Positions 42,647-50,924 of a DNA stretch of 64,000 nt are shown here, in pieces. Position 1 is the stretch's first letter, and the number at the start of each line of letters is the position of its first letter. Made by a program: the position numbers and the translations under genes. The DNA is from Paenibacillus cellulositrophicus. Lineage in GTDB: Bacteria > Bacillota > Bacilli > Paenibacillales > Paenibacillaceae. The stretch is from positions 2,909,501-2,973,500 of the forward strand of contig NZ_CP045295.1 of NCBI RefSeq assembly GCF_009363095.1, written 5' to 3'. The notes under the pieces were generated by a model, which made no database searches, was not told the DNA's origin, and saw only the letters and a program-made list of their open reading frames with translations.

Positions 42647-43651
42647 ATGGAGTGGCAGACTGCCGTTATTGTCGTTTTTGCCGCTGTTCTGGCCGCGATG
42701 GGAATTACACGTTTCGCCTTTTATCAAATGACGCAGATGAAGGCCCTCACATACGAGCAGACCTTTCAAGCCATGGAGCAGGTCGGGCTGTTCAAGCAGG
42801 ACTACTTTGAGTCGCTGCCCAAGGAGGAGGTTCAAATTACAAGCTACGACGGGCTGAAGCTGAACGGCATGCTCATACCGCACCAGTCAGGCTCCAACCG
42901 TTTCGTCATTCTCGTCCATGGATATACCGCCTCGCTTCCCGCATCGATTCCCTTTATGGACATTTTCCGGGAAGATGGGTTCAACACGCTGCTGATCGAC
43001 CTGCGCCGGCACGGAAAAAGCGAAGGCAAATATACGACCTACGGGTTCCACGAAAAGCACGACATCGACTCCTGGATCCGGTGGATACGCGCCACGTACG
43101 GCGGCGACTCGGTCGTCGGCCTGCACGGCATGTCGCTTGGGGGAGGCACTGTGCTGGAATACCTGTCGCTGCCTCACACAGACGCCGCCTTTGTCATCGC
43201 CGACTGCCCTTATTCCGATCTGACGCGCCTGATGCATCATCAAATGCAGGCGCTGAACCGTATTCCCGCCGCTGTGTTCCTTCCGCTCGTCGACCGCAGA
43301 CTGTTCCGGAAAGCAGGCTTTACGCTGAATCAGGTCAGCCCTGTCCGTTCCGCCCGGTACAGCCCCGTTCCCGTCATGTTTATCCATGGTACACGGGACC
43401 GCTATATCCCGACGGAGATGAGCGAGGAACTGTTTGCCGCTAAAGAGGGAATGAAACGGCTTCTTCTCGTTGAAGGAGCCTCCCACGGCAATGCGCTGGG
43501 GGTCAACCCGGAGCTGTATAAAAACGCCGTGCAGGAATTTGTCCGCGACGTGATGGAAGGGGCCGTACCCGCCATGCAGCCGGAGCAGGCCGAGGAGCTT
43601 GTGGAAGAGCCTGTGCAGGCGGGGCTTCCTCAGCCGGAATTTAATATGTAA
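42647..43651 (+). CDS. Membrane-anchored alpha/beta hydrolase (YqkD-like)
   Basis: 334 aa. An N-terminal hydrophobic anchor (AVIVVFAAVLAAMGITRF) precedes an alpha/beta hydrolase fold: oxyanion His-Gly in FVILVHGYTAS, nucleophile Ser in LHGMSLGGGTVLEY, Asp in FIHGTRDRYIP and catalytic His in EGASHGNALG. The C-terminus is a Glu/Pro-rich tail. Substrate unknown. The ribosome binding site is AGAAGGGGGG and a terminator follows. Confidence 0.88.
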   Translation: MEWQTAVIVVFAAVLAAMGITRFAFYQMTQMKALTYEQTFQAMEQVGLFKQDYFESLPKEEVQITSYDGLKLNGMLIPHQSGSNRFVILVHGYTASLPASIPFMDIFREDGFNTLLIDLRRHGKSEGKYTTYGFHEKHDIDSWIRWIRATYGGDSVVGLHGMSLGGGTVLEYLSLPHTDAAFVIADCPYSDLTRLMHHQMQALNRIPAAVFLPLVDRRLFRKAGFTLNQVSPVRSARYSPVPVMFIHGTRDRYIPTEMSEELFAAKEGMKRLLLVEGASHGNALGVNPELYKNAVQEFVRDVMEGAVPAMQPEQAEELVEEPVQAGLPQPEFNM

Positions 43652-43687
43652 GACTTCTGCACCAACTCACAACATTCATTACAACCC

Positions 43688-43738
43688 AAAAAAGCCCCTT
43701 GGACTCCGGACTCCTCTCCTTCGGACCAAGGGGCTTTT
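43688..43738 (+). terminator. Terminator after the hydrolase gene
   Basis: AAAAGCCCCTTGG / CCAAGGGGCTTTT, a 13-bp stem with a small inner TCCG/CGGA stem; suitable for both convergent genes. Confidence 0.88.
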
Positions 43739-43766
43739 CCATTTCTGAATATGAAGCCAGCCAGCC

Positions 43767-44249
43767 TTATCGCATCCTGTACTGCTTGCTCTCCTCTGCC
43801 GCGATGTCTTCCCGGATGCTCATTTTCTCCGCGTTGTAATGACTGATCGCTTGGTTTAATCCCTTCAGGTCGTATACGGAAACGTCCAGCTCGCTCAGTT
43901 CATCCACATCCGATCTCAGCCGGTCCCTCAAATCCGTCAGCCTGCGGATATGGGACTGCGCATATTGGCCGGCTCTTTCCTCTGTTAATTCCGAGGATTT
44001 TTCGGCTACCAGGGTGCCGTTGACCTTTACCAATTCATCCGACAGCGTATGCTTCAAACGACTGAGCCGGCGCTTCAAACGCGCTCCAATCATGACATAT
44101 ATAGCAAATCCGAATAAAAGAATCGCCAGCGCATAGGACAACCAATACCATGCTCCGTGCGCGCTGTGCTCAGTCCCTGCATCGGGCAGCTCCGCCGCCA
44201 GCATCCGCACCGGGCTTGTCGTCAAAACCGTAGTAAACCATTTGTGCAT
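43767..44249 (-). CDS. Single-span membrane protein with coiled coil, unknown function
   Basis: 160 aa. A short extracytoplasmic N-terminus, one membrane span (WLSYALAILLFGFAIYVMIG) and a charged, helical cytoplasmic tail with heptad-like patterns (~75-150). GGAGGGAATGAAT precedes the ATG at 44249. No family recognised. It may be co-transcribed with the small gene upstream at 44321. Confidence 0.6.
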   Translation of the reverse strand: MHKWFTTVLTTSPVRMLAAELPDAGTEHSAHGAWYWLSYALAILLFGFAIYVMIGARLKRRLSRLKHTLSDELVKVNGTLVAEKSSELTEERAGQYAQSHIRRLTDLRDRLRSDVDELSELDVSVYDLKGLNQAISHYNAEKMSIREDIAAEESKQYRMR

Positions 44250-44320
44250 ATTCATTCCCTCCATTCTAAGATGCCGTAACGATTCTAGGTGGCAGGAAGT
44301 TGATCTTGGAAGCCTGGGCG

Positions 44321-44629
44321 TTAAGCACCGGCATTCGCACTCTCCGTTTCTTCAAGTGGTGCCAGTACTTCCCCGCACAGCTTCTGAAGCATGACCTGAA
44401 TTTCCTTGAACTCCCCGATTCCCGTTCCGGTCAAGCTGTATTCATCGCCGTGAGCCGTCAGAAAGTTCAATTCGGTCAGGTGCTCCAGCTGCTGCTTCAC
44501 TTCCCGTTCCCCCACCTTGTAGCCGTGCGCCTCCAGCACGGGCTGCATATCACGGATGGTCAAGTCATGGTGATGAGCATGGTAAAGCATGTGGATACTC
44601 ATGAATAAATTTTGTACGTCTGCACGCAT
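44321..44629 (-). CDS. Small winged-helix-like protein, unknown function
   Basis: 102 aa. His-rich early segment (HMLYHAHHHDLTIRDM) and a helix-helix-beta pattern ending with LTELNFLTAHGDEYSLTGTG, reminiscent of winged-helix folds. AAGGAGAGG precedes the start. No function can be named. It is divergent from the methionine sulfoxide reductase gene. Confidence 0.55.
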   Translation of the reverse strand: MRADVQNLFMSIHMLYHAHHHDLTIRDMQPVLEAHGYKVGEREVKQQLEHLTELNFLTAHGDEYSLTGTGIGEFKEIQVMLQKLCGEVLAPLEETESANAGA

Positions 44630-44799
44630 AGATTCCTCTCCTTCCGGCGAACGCCTGTAAAAATGAGCCTGTCATTACCATTGTTTACCCTTCTTCCGCT
44701 GCCGGGAAACAATACCGATCCCTGCTTATGCCATGCCGGATGCCGGAATCAGCAGGCTTCACAGGAAATGACCATGACTTTTAGAGGGAGGAATTTTAC

Positions 44800-44828
44800 T
44801 TGACGTGGAAGGAATTCCTGTATACTAT
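44800..44828 (+). promoter_or_regulatory. Predicted promoter of the fRMsr gene
   Basis: TTGACG at 44800-44805, 17-nt spacer and TACTAT at 44823-44828, about 50 nt before the start codon. Confidence 0.7.
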
Positions 44829-44837
44829 CTTTTATAA

Positions 44838-44852
44838 TTAACCAACGGTTAA
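44838..44852. promoter_or_regulatory. Palindromic operator at the fRMsr transcription start
   Basis: TTAACC-AAC-GGTTAA is a perfect 6-bp inverted repeat 10 nt after the -10 box. Such ACC-NNN-GGT palindromes are typical of TetR-family operators. The regulator is not encoded next to it. Confidence 0.45.
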
Positions 44853-44876
44853 AAGACAGAAATGAGGTGGATCGTC

Positions 44877-45356
44877 ATGTTTCAAGCCCTTCCCTACGAA
44901 GGAAACCGGAATGACCAATTTGCAGCCGTCCTCGAACAGCTTAAGTCGCTCATCCATGATGAGCCCAGCTCCATTGCCAATCTAGCCAACGCCTCGGCCC
45001 TGCTGAACAGCTTCCTTCCTGACATAAATTGGGTTGGATTCTATCTTTTCGATGGAACTGAGCTGGTTCTCGGACCGTTTCAGGGGCTCCCGGCCTGCAT
45101 CCGCATTCCTTTGGGTAAAGGGGTATGCGGTACAGCGGCAGCCGAGCGGAGAACGATTGTGGTCGATGACGTGCATGAGTTTCCCGGGCATATCGCCTGC
45201 GATGCCGCCTCGAACAGTGAAATCGTCGTTCCGCTGGTCCAGGGAGAGCGCCTGATCGGCGTACTCGATATCGACAGCCCGCTGAAGGGGCGGTTTGACC
45301 AAGATGAGCGGCAGTTTCTCGAACAGTTTGCCGGTATTTTGACGGCACAGCTGTAA
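44877..45356 (+). CDS. Free-methionine-(R)-sulfoxide reductase (GAF domain)
   Basis: 159-aa GAF-domain enzyme that reduces free Met-R-sulfoxide with thioredoxin. The three redox cysteines Cys74 (LPACIRIPLG), Cys84 (KGVCGTAA) and Cys108 (HIACDAASNSEIVVP) have the family spacing of 10 and 24 residues. The start at 44877 has GAGGTGG. Single gene with a terminator. Confidence 0.94.
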   Translation: MFQALPYEGNRNDQFAAVLEQLKSLIHDEPSSIANLANASALLNSFLPDINWVGFYLFDGTELVLGPFQGLPACIRIPLGKGVCGTAAAERRTIVVDDVHEFPGHIACDAASNSEIVVPLVQGERLIGVLDIDSPLKGRFDQDERQFLEQFAGILTAQL

Positions 45357-45376
45357 TATAAGATCCTGGGAAAATA

Positions 45377-45416
45377 AAGCGGTCTTCTGCTTATAATGCG
45401 GAAGACCGCTTTTTTC
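45377..45416 (+). terminator. Terminator after the fRMsr gene
   Basis: AAGCGGTCTTC / GAAGACCGCTT followed by TTTTT. Confidence 0.92.
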
Positions 45417-45535
45417 CATTCCTGCATGATAAGATAATGAACGAAAACAAGGCGTTGTTTGTCTTATGGTCAGATGGAACAACCGCCGGCCGGCATCGGT
45501 TCCATGGATCTTTGCATGTCAAGGAAGGTGAGGCA

Positions 45536-46102
45536 ATGACGGACAAAGAGCTGTTCGAGACCTTTAACCGGGATGTCTACAGCTTTTGCTACTATATGAT
45601 GCAGCGCAGGGAAGATGCCGAAGATCTCTGCCAGGAGACGTTTATCCGGGCACTGCTCGCGGACCGGAGCTCTATTCAGGATATCCGGCGCTGGCTTATT
45701 CAAATCGCCGCGAATCTGTGCAAAAACTCGCTTCGCCGCTCGAAAGCGGGCGTCATCAAGGAAAAGCTCTTTTCCTATCGGCATCTGGCGGCTGCCCCGC
45801 ATTCGGTCGAGGAAACCGTCGAAGGGCGGGAACTGGCCTTAGAGCTGTCCCGGCTCTACGGACGGCTTCCCGCGAACATTCGGATGGTGATGATTCTCCG
45901 TTACATTAACGGGCTGTCCCAGCAGGAGATCGCCGACATGATCCGCGTTCCCTTGGGGACCGTCAAATCCAGAATCAATAAGGGGCTTTCGCTCATGAGA
46001 AAATATATCGCTAAGCCCTCCTGCCCCCTCATGAAAGGAGAGAACGACGATGAACCGATTCAGCTTGGAACAGATGGAACGGGCCATTTCACGAAAGCCT
46101 GA
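45536..46102 (+). CDS. ECF-type RNA polymerase sigma factor
   Basis: 188 aa. Region 2 (ELFETFNRDVYSFCYYMMQR, then REDAEDLCQETFIRAL) and region 4 with a helix-turn-helix (NGLSQQEIADMIRVPLGTVKSRI). AAGGTGAGG precedes the ATG at 45536. Its last 53 nt overlap the anti-sigma gene in another frame, giving a short non-homologous tail after MRKYIA. It would direct an extracytoplasmic stress regulon held in check by the next gene. Confidence 0.93.
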   Translation: MTDKELFETFNRDVYSFCYYMMQRREDAEDLCQETFIRALLADRSSIQDIRRWLIQIAANLCKNSLRRSKAGVIKEKLFSYRHLAAAPHSVEETVEGRELALELSRLYGRLPANIRMVMILRYINGLSQQEIADMIRVPLGTVKSRINKGLSLMRKYIAKPSCPLMKGENDDEPIQLGTDGTGHFTKA

Positions 46103-47717
46103 GCCCGCTCCCGATTTTGAAGCGATGTGGAGCACGATCGAGGAAGAGGTTGGGCGACGGCGTTCAGGCCAGTCTTCAACTGTAAATAGGTCATCGGTGA
46201 CCCGCAAGTGGGTTCCGGCGGCCGCTTCCGCTGTGGTCTTCCTGGCGGTAGCCGTTCCCGTGTTTGCAGCCATAAACCCGGGCTGGGACTTGTGGGGACG
46301 GCCGGGTGTGAACAATGCCATTCAGCACGGCTTTGGCGAGCCGCTGGATTTGAGTGCGCGGCAGTCAGGCACAACGATGAAGCTGCACGGCGTCGTGACT
46401 GACGGCGAGCAGATGGATGTGCTCTTTACGATGCAGGTTCCGGGCCTTCCGGATTATGACGCAGCCGATTTCGAATCCGTTTCCCTGTCCGATTCCAAGG
46501 GAAAAGATGCCAAGCCAAACGTTCTGTTCAAGCGCGATGAGGAGAAAGATACCCTGAAAGGGATGTTCGAACTGCAGGATGAGCTGAAGAAGTCTAAACG
46601 GAGCTTGCACTTGGACGCCAGCAACCTGGTTTTTTACCAATATGACGATCTGCCTCTTGCTGGAGATATTGCCGAAGGTTCCATGCTGGCTCCATCGTCG
46701 TCTGCAGGCGGCTTCGCGGCTGTGGAGATCCAATCGATCGTCCGGAAAAACGACCAACTGACCATCCGGTATGCCCTGACGTCACCGCTTGAGGATCCAG
46801 GCGATCTGGACCCCCACCTGGTGATCACCTCCGGTTCGCACACGTATCAAAGCGTGTCCCGGGCGGTCCTGCCCCCGGACGGTAACGATTTGCTGTGCCA
46901 GTCGACCTTCACCATTCCGGAACGGGACTGGAAGGGAGCCAAGCTTCACCTGACCTATTTGCAGGAGGTCAAGAGAGTAGCGGGAACCTGGGCTTTTGAC
47001 TTCAACGCAGACGGCAGCAAGGCCAGCGAAGCCATTTACAGCAAACCGCTTCCGGCAAATGAGGAACAGGCCGCAAACGTCAATTTGAACCTGAAACAGC
47101 TGGTCATCACGCCGCTTCAGATCCGAATCCCATACAGGCAGGATTCCAATGACTGGACTGAGGGCGTGAGACGATTTACGAAAGTATCCCTGCAGTTGGG
47201 GGACCAGCGCATCGAAGGCAGTGACTATCATACCGGCATGTACGAGAAGGTCCGGCACCGGGAATATTTGGATGAAGGCTACCTGCGCTTTGAGTCGCCG
47301 ACATGGTTCAAAGACTGGTCGGGGGAACCGATGAAGCTTATCTTCTCAGGTTTGGAAATTACAAAAAGGGACCTTTCGAAGCATTGGTACGATTTGGCTG
47401 CGCCGACTGCCACTGAGCAGCAGGTGCAGATGGATCTGGACGGACGGAAGGTCACGTTCACCTACCATCTGAAGGGCAGCCAGTTGATCGTGAAGTCTTC
47501 CTCTGAGGACCCGACCTTTAAAGGGGTATCGCAATCGGTGATCCGTGCCGGCGGAAAAGAGATCCTCCCGGACTACGTCCCTGCGCCGCCTTCGAGCGGG
47601 CCGTTTACCAAAGTGGAGACGTATTCGAACCTTCCGGAAGGAACGGCGCTGAAGCTGAACCCGGGCGTGTACGTGCTGCTCGAGCCGGACGAGACGGTTG
47701 AAGCAGCCATTAATTAA
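46050..47717 (+). CDS. Membrane anti-sigma factor with DUF4179-like extracellular domain
   Basis: 555 aa. A short cytoplasmic N-terminus (~1-50) that should bind the sigma factor, one membrane span (WVPAAASAVVFLAVAVPVFAA) and a large extracytoplasmic part. The segment after the span (HGFGEPLDLSARQSGTTMKLH and VLFTM) resembles DUF4179 sensor domains. AAAGGAGAGAACG precedes the start inside the sigma gene. It probably senses an envelope signal and releases the sigma factor. Confidence 0.82.
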   Translation: MNRFSLEQMERAISRKPEPAPDFEAMWSTIEEEVGRRRSGQSSTVNRSSVTRKWVPAAASAVVFLAVAVPVFAAINPGWDLWGRPGVNNAIQHGFGEPLDLSARQSGTTMKLHGVVTDGEQMDVLFTMQVPGLPDYDAADFESVSLSDSKGKDAKPNVLFKRDEEKDTLKGMFELQDELKKSKRSLHLDASNLVFYQYDDLPLAGDIAEGSMLAPSSSAGGFAAVEIQSIVRKNDQLTIRYALTSPLEDPGDLDPHLVITSGSHTYQSVSRAVLPPDGNDLLCQSTFTIPERDWKGAKLHLTYLQEVKRVAGTWAFDFNADGSKASEAIYSKPLPANEEQAANVNLNLKQLVITPLQIRIPYRQDSNDWTEGVRRFTKVSLQLGDQRIEGSDYHTGMYEKVRHREYLDEGYLRFESPTWFKDWSGEPMKLIFSGLEITKRDLSKHWYDLAAPTATEQQVQMDLDGRKVTFTYHLKGSQLIVKSSSEDPTFKGVSQSVIRAGGKEILPDYVPAPPSSGPFTKVETYSNLPEGTALKLNPGVYVLLEPDETVEAAIN

Positions 47718-47787
47718 CGCCTCTTGGTAAAGTCAGTTCTCGGATCCGACCCCATGAAATGCACAAATGCTCCCCCGTATACGGCAG

Positions 47788-47828
47788 AAGCCCGCCCGGC
47801 CATTCATCGGCCAGGCGGGCTTGTTGTG
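47788..47828 (+). terminator. Hairpin between anti-sigma and TipAS genes
   Basis: AAGCCCGCC / GGCGGGCTT with an inner GGCC stem, followed by TTGTTG; a weak T-tract for the plus strand. Confidence 0.55.
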
Positions 47829-47848
47829 CTCACCCTTGTTCATCTTTC

Positions 47849-48268
47849 TTACATCAGCTCGCGCTCGGCGAATATGATCATCCCGTCCCGTAAAAAAACA
47901 GGGAGCTGCGGATGGTATGCCGTAAAAAGCTGCTTGTGTTCGGTCTGTTCCACATATAAGTTTCCCAATCCGATATATACCATTGCCGACGGCGTATAAT
48001 AACGGCTCATCCATTCATAATGCCTCCGGATGATCCGCTGAACCTGCGGAGCACCCGGGTGATGGCCTTCCTCGATGGCCGCCTTTAAATCCCGGTTAAT
48101 CTGATCGATTTCCCGCTGGGAGCGCAGGTAGTCTTCCTTGGTCCACAGCTGCATTTTATGCTTGCTCTCCTGCGTTTCGGACTCGCCTCCCAGCTGGGTC
48201 AGCACGTCCTGCTCGGTCACATTGGATCCGGCCGGGCCTGAGTCCCGGCCTCTTTTGTCTGGTTCCAT
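47849..48268 (-). CDS. Stand-alone TipAS-domain protein
   Basis: 139 aa. The C-terminal ~70 residues contain HYEWMSRYYTPSAMVYIGLG and YHPQLPVFLRDGM, matching the TipAS thiopeptide-binding domain. No MerR DNA-binding domain is fused, unlike TipA. It might act as a drug-binding or sequestering protein, or bind another ligand. The start at 48268 has GGAGGGAG. Confidence 0.8.
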   Translation of the reverse strand: MEPDKRGRDSGPAGSNVTEQDVLTQLGGESETQESKHKMQLWTKEDYLRSQREIDQINRDLKAAIEEGHHPGAPQVQRIIRRHYEWMSRYYTPSAMVYIGLGNLYVEQTEHKQLFTAYHPQLPVFLRDGMIIFAERELM

Positions 48269-48441
48269 CGTTTCTCCCTCCACTTGACTTTCTGATCTAT
48301 ATCTTTTGCCTCATGGTCTGCACGAATGATGTCAGGTCTTGTCATCTTCCAATTACCCGTTTCGCAGGAATTTAACCGCTGCCGGAAGAGCATTTATCCG
48401 CTTTTTTTAACATTTTTTTCTTCCTTAACTCGATTCACAAT

Positions 48442-50436
48442 TTAGGGCTTTGAGTCGGAATCGCGAATGATGGACAGCCCCTCGACATGCTTGCGGTTCA
48501 TCAGCTTGCTCTTCTTCCGGTTCTCCTTGGACTCAAAAATAATGTCGAAATCGTAGTCCTCAGGGTACAGTTCGCTCTTCTCGATGAACAGCTTGAGCCG
48601 TTTCTGGTTGATCCGGATCTTCTCCTTCTGGATCATGACCCCTACCATGCCCATGGCGTCCTCCGGCTCGTAGACGATGCCCGTTCGCCCATAGGAGCTG
48701 ACATAGACAGCGTCTCCTACCTCAAGCTTGCGCACGGGCGCGGCCGATGCTTGCTCCTGATCCTCATCCGCCTGATCCCGGCTCCCTGCTCCATCGCCCT
48801 CGTTGGTTTCAAGTGGGTCGGAGGACTGAGCTGTCTCCTCCCTCTGCTCAGACTCCGTTTGAACAATGGGATGTTCCTCAGCTGCATCGGGCTGCAAGGC
48901 AGGCAGTGGCTTCTGCCTCTGCAAAATTTCCTGCGACCGCTCGATAATGCCTGCTGTCATCCCCAGCTTTGTGGCGATTTGAATCGCGTAGCTCTGCCCC
49001 GCCTCCCCGATCGTCAGCCGGTAAAGTGGCTCCAGCGTCTCGACATCGAACTCCATCCGGGCATTCTGGAAGCCCGGCGTCCGTGCCGCAAACGTCTTCA
49101 GCTCGTTAAAATGCGTCGTGACCATGATCATGGCGCCTCTGTTGCTGAGCTCTTCCAGAATGGCGATCGACAGGGACATCCCTTCCCCCGGATCCGTTCC
49201 GGCCGCCAGCTCGTCGATCAGCAGCAGGGTATGGCGGTCCGCCGCATCCACCATCCCGATCAGGCGCTTAATCTGGGCGGAAAAGGTGCTGAGCGACTGC
49301 TCGATGCTCTGCCCGTCCCCGATCGCCGACAGCACTTTAGTGAATACGGTGAACGTGCTGCCTTCCTCCACCGGCACGAGCAGACCCGACTGCACCATCA
49401 GGGTGAGCAGCCCGAGCGTCTTGAGCGCCACCGTCTTGCCGCCGGTATTCGGCCCGGTAATGATCAGCGAGCGGTAACCGCCGCCCAGCTCCAGCCGCAG
49501 CGGCACCATCGTCTTCAGCATGAACGGATGCCGCGCTCCGCTTACCTTGATGCGCCCGCTATCGCTAAGAAGAACATTGTTCCCGCCCAAGGTGCGGCTG
49601 TATTTTGCTTTGGCAAAAATAAAATCGTACGTTCCCGTGATATCGATGTTCAGCAGCAAATCGGCCGAAGCCGCCTCAAGCAGACCGGTCAACGTGCTCA
49701 GCACGATGCCTTCTTCCCGGGCCTCATCCGCTTCGTGCATGCCAAGTTCGCTTTGAAGATGGGCGACCTCCTCCGGCTCCACAAAGACGGTCTGCCCGCT
49801 CGTCGATTGGTCGAGCACCGAGCCCTTGATCGTTTTGTGATACTCCCGCTTGACCGGAATGACGTACCGGCCGCCCCGGACGCTGACCAGGTTTCCCTGC
49901 AAAATCGAGCCGTGCCTGGACAGAATCGCGGTGATCTTTTTCTGAATGCGCTCCTTCACGATAGCGATCTTTTTGCGGACGCGCTCCAGGTTTTTGCTGG
50001 CTTGGTCGTCCACCCGGCCAAACCGGATGCAGCGCTCAATTTCGCTCTTCAGCTTCGCCAGCTCCTGCATCGAGGAAGCATAGGAGCTGATGCCCGGCGC
50101 GATGTCGCGCTTCCCGGCCATGTACTTACGCAGCTGCCCGCAGCTGTGCAGAAACGTATGGACCGCGGTAAAATCCTGCTCGTCGAACAGGTACCCTGTA
50201 TGCAGCAGGGAGACGATCCGGTCAATCCCTTCCAGGGATGGCAGCGGGACGCTGGCCCCTTTATCCAGCAGCGCCTTGGCTTCCGCCGTCTCATCCAGCG
50301 CCCTGCGGACTGCACTGGCCGTGGTCAGCGGCTCCAATTCATCGATATGCCTGCGTCCTTCATACGAAACCGCGTAGTCTCTCAACGCTTCCTTCATTTT
50401 GTCGTATTCCAGCATGATCATCGTCGTTTGATCCAT
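48442..50436 (-). CDS. MutS2-like ATPase lacking the Smr nuclease domain
   Basis: 664 aa. The clamp/core of MutS2 (FVEPEEVAHLQSELG) is followed by the ABC-type ATPase: Walker A GPNTGGKT, Walker B LLLIDELAAGTDPGEG and TTHFNELKTFA. A Gln/Glu/Asp/Ala-rich linker and a KOW-like domain (VGDAVYVSSYGRTGIVYEPE) come next. The protein ends about 30 residues later; canonical MutS2 (about 785 aa) continues into an Smr domain. It is therefore either a natural short paralogue or a truncated one. A conventional mutS2 could exist elsewhere. The start at 50436 has AGGAGG at a long spacing. Confidence 0.88.
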   Translation of the reverse strand: MDQTTMIMLEYDKMKEALRDYAVSYEGRRHIDELEPLTTASAVRRALDETAEAKALLDKGASVPLPSLEGIDRIVSLLHTGYLFDEQDFTAVHTFLHSCGQLRKYMAGKRDIAPGISSYASSMQELAKLKSEIERCIRFGRVDDQASKNLERVRKKIAIVKERIQKKITAILSRHGSILQGNLVSVRGGRYVIPVKREYHKTIKGSVLDQSTSGQTVFVEPEEVAHLQSELGMHEADEAREEGIVLSTLTGLLEAASADLLLNIDITGTYDFIFAKAKYSRTLGGNNVLLSDSGRIKVSGARHPFMLKTMVPLRLELGGGYRSLIITGPNTGGKTVALKTLGLLTLMVQSGLLVPVEEGSTFTVFTKVLSAIGDGQSIEQSLSTFSAQIKRLIGMVDAADRHTLLLIDELAAGTDPGEGMSLSIAILEELSNRGAMIMVTTHFNELKTFAARTPGFQNARMEFDVETLEPLYRLTIGEAGQSYAIQIATKLGMTAGIIERSQEILQRQKPLPALQPDAAEEHPIVQTESEQREETAQSSDPLETNEGDGAGSRDQADEDQEQASAAPVRKLEVGDAVYVSSYGRTGIVYEPEDAMGMVGVMIQKEKIRINQKRLKLFIEKSELYPEDYDFDIIFESKENRKKSKLMNRKHVEGLSIIRDSDSKP

Positions 50437-50482
50437 TGGTAGTTCATCCTCCTGTTTCTTGTTATATCTTCCTATGGCAACG

Positions 50483-50522
50483 CAAAAAGGGGCAGAGAAT
50501 ACGCGCATGCGATTCCTGCCCC
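50483..50522 (-). terminator. Second terminator-like hairpin upstream of the MutS2-like gene
   Basis: GGGGCAG / CTGCCCC extended by GAAT/ATTC and followed by TTTTTGCG on the minus strand, 47 nt before the start codon. Confidence 0.6.
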
Positions 50523-50563
50523 TGGTCTGCCGGACTGCCTTTGTCTGCTGCCTTTGCTGTACG

Positions 50564-50592
50564 CAAAAAAACCGTGCTGCAAAGAGCACGGT
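50564..50592 (-). terminator. First terminator-like hairpin upstream of the MutS2-like gene
   Basis: ACCGTGCT / AGCACGGT with a 6-nt loop followed by TTTTTTT on the minus strand. Confidence 0.75.
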
Positions 50593-50732
50593 CCTGTATG
50601 CCGGAGAGCCAGCCGCCCATTAGGCGGCGGCCCGTATCCGGCATGACAACGGTCGAGCGGCCAACGCTCCACCGATTCGGATCACAAAGGTTTCAAACAG
50701 TCCGCAAGGGATTGTCGTTTGATGCTTCGCGT

Positions 50733-50857
50733 GTTCTTAACTATTTCCAAGACCGCATTCTGCAAAGAGGCGCATTGAAAGAAAGAGTGCCCTCCCGGGC
50801 ATTCCTCGCCTGTCTTCGTGTCATACAGTCGATATGGAGTTTGATTAGTTAAGAACA
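50733..50857. repeat. 11-bp inverted repeat spanning 125 bp
   Basis: GTTCTTAACTA at 50733-50743 is repeated in inverse orientation at 50847-50857. The interior contains a GTGCCC/GGGCAT hairpin and no frame. No target-site duplication is obvious. Confidence 0.4.
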
Positions 50858-50924
50858 ACCACCGTCATCAAAATCTCTCCCTTGTTATAGGATGAGGTAA
50901 ATTTACCAAGTTTGCGCCATGAAG

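Larger units (their letters stand above)
50437..50924. other. Leader region of the MutS2-like gene with tandem hairpins
   Basis: 488 bp with no supportable gene. On the minus strand it contains an ATGCCGGA / TCCGGCAT stem enclosing GCCGCC/GGCGGC (50594-50643) and then two terminator-like hairpins at 50564-50592 and 50483-50522, all before the MutS2-like start. Further upstream is an 11-bp inverted repeat (50733-50743 and 50847-50857). Confidence 0.5.

Noticed and set aside
48487..50442. A 651-codon open frame on the plus strand
   Set aside because: Antisense to the MutS2-like gene and without motifs.
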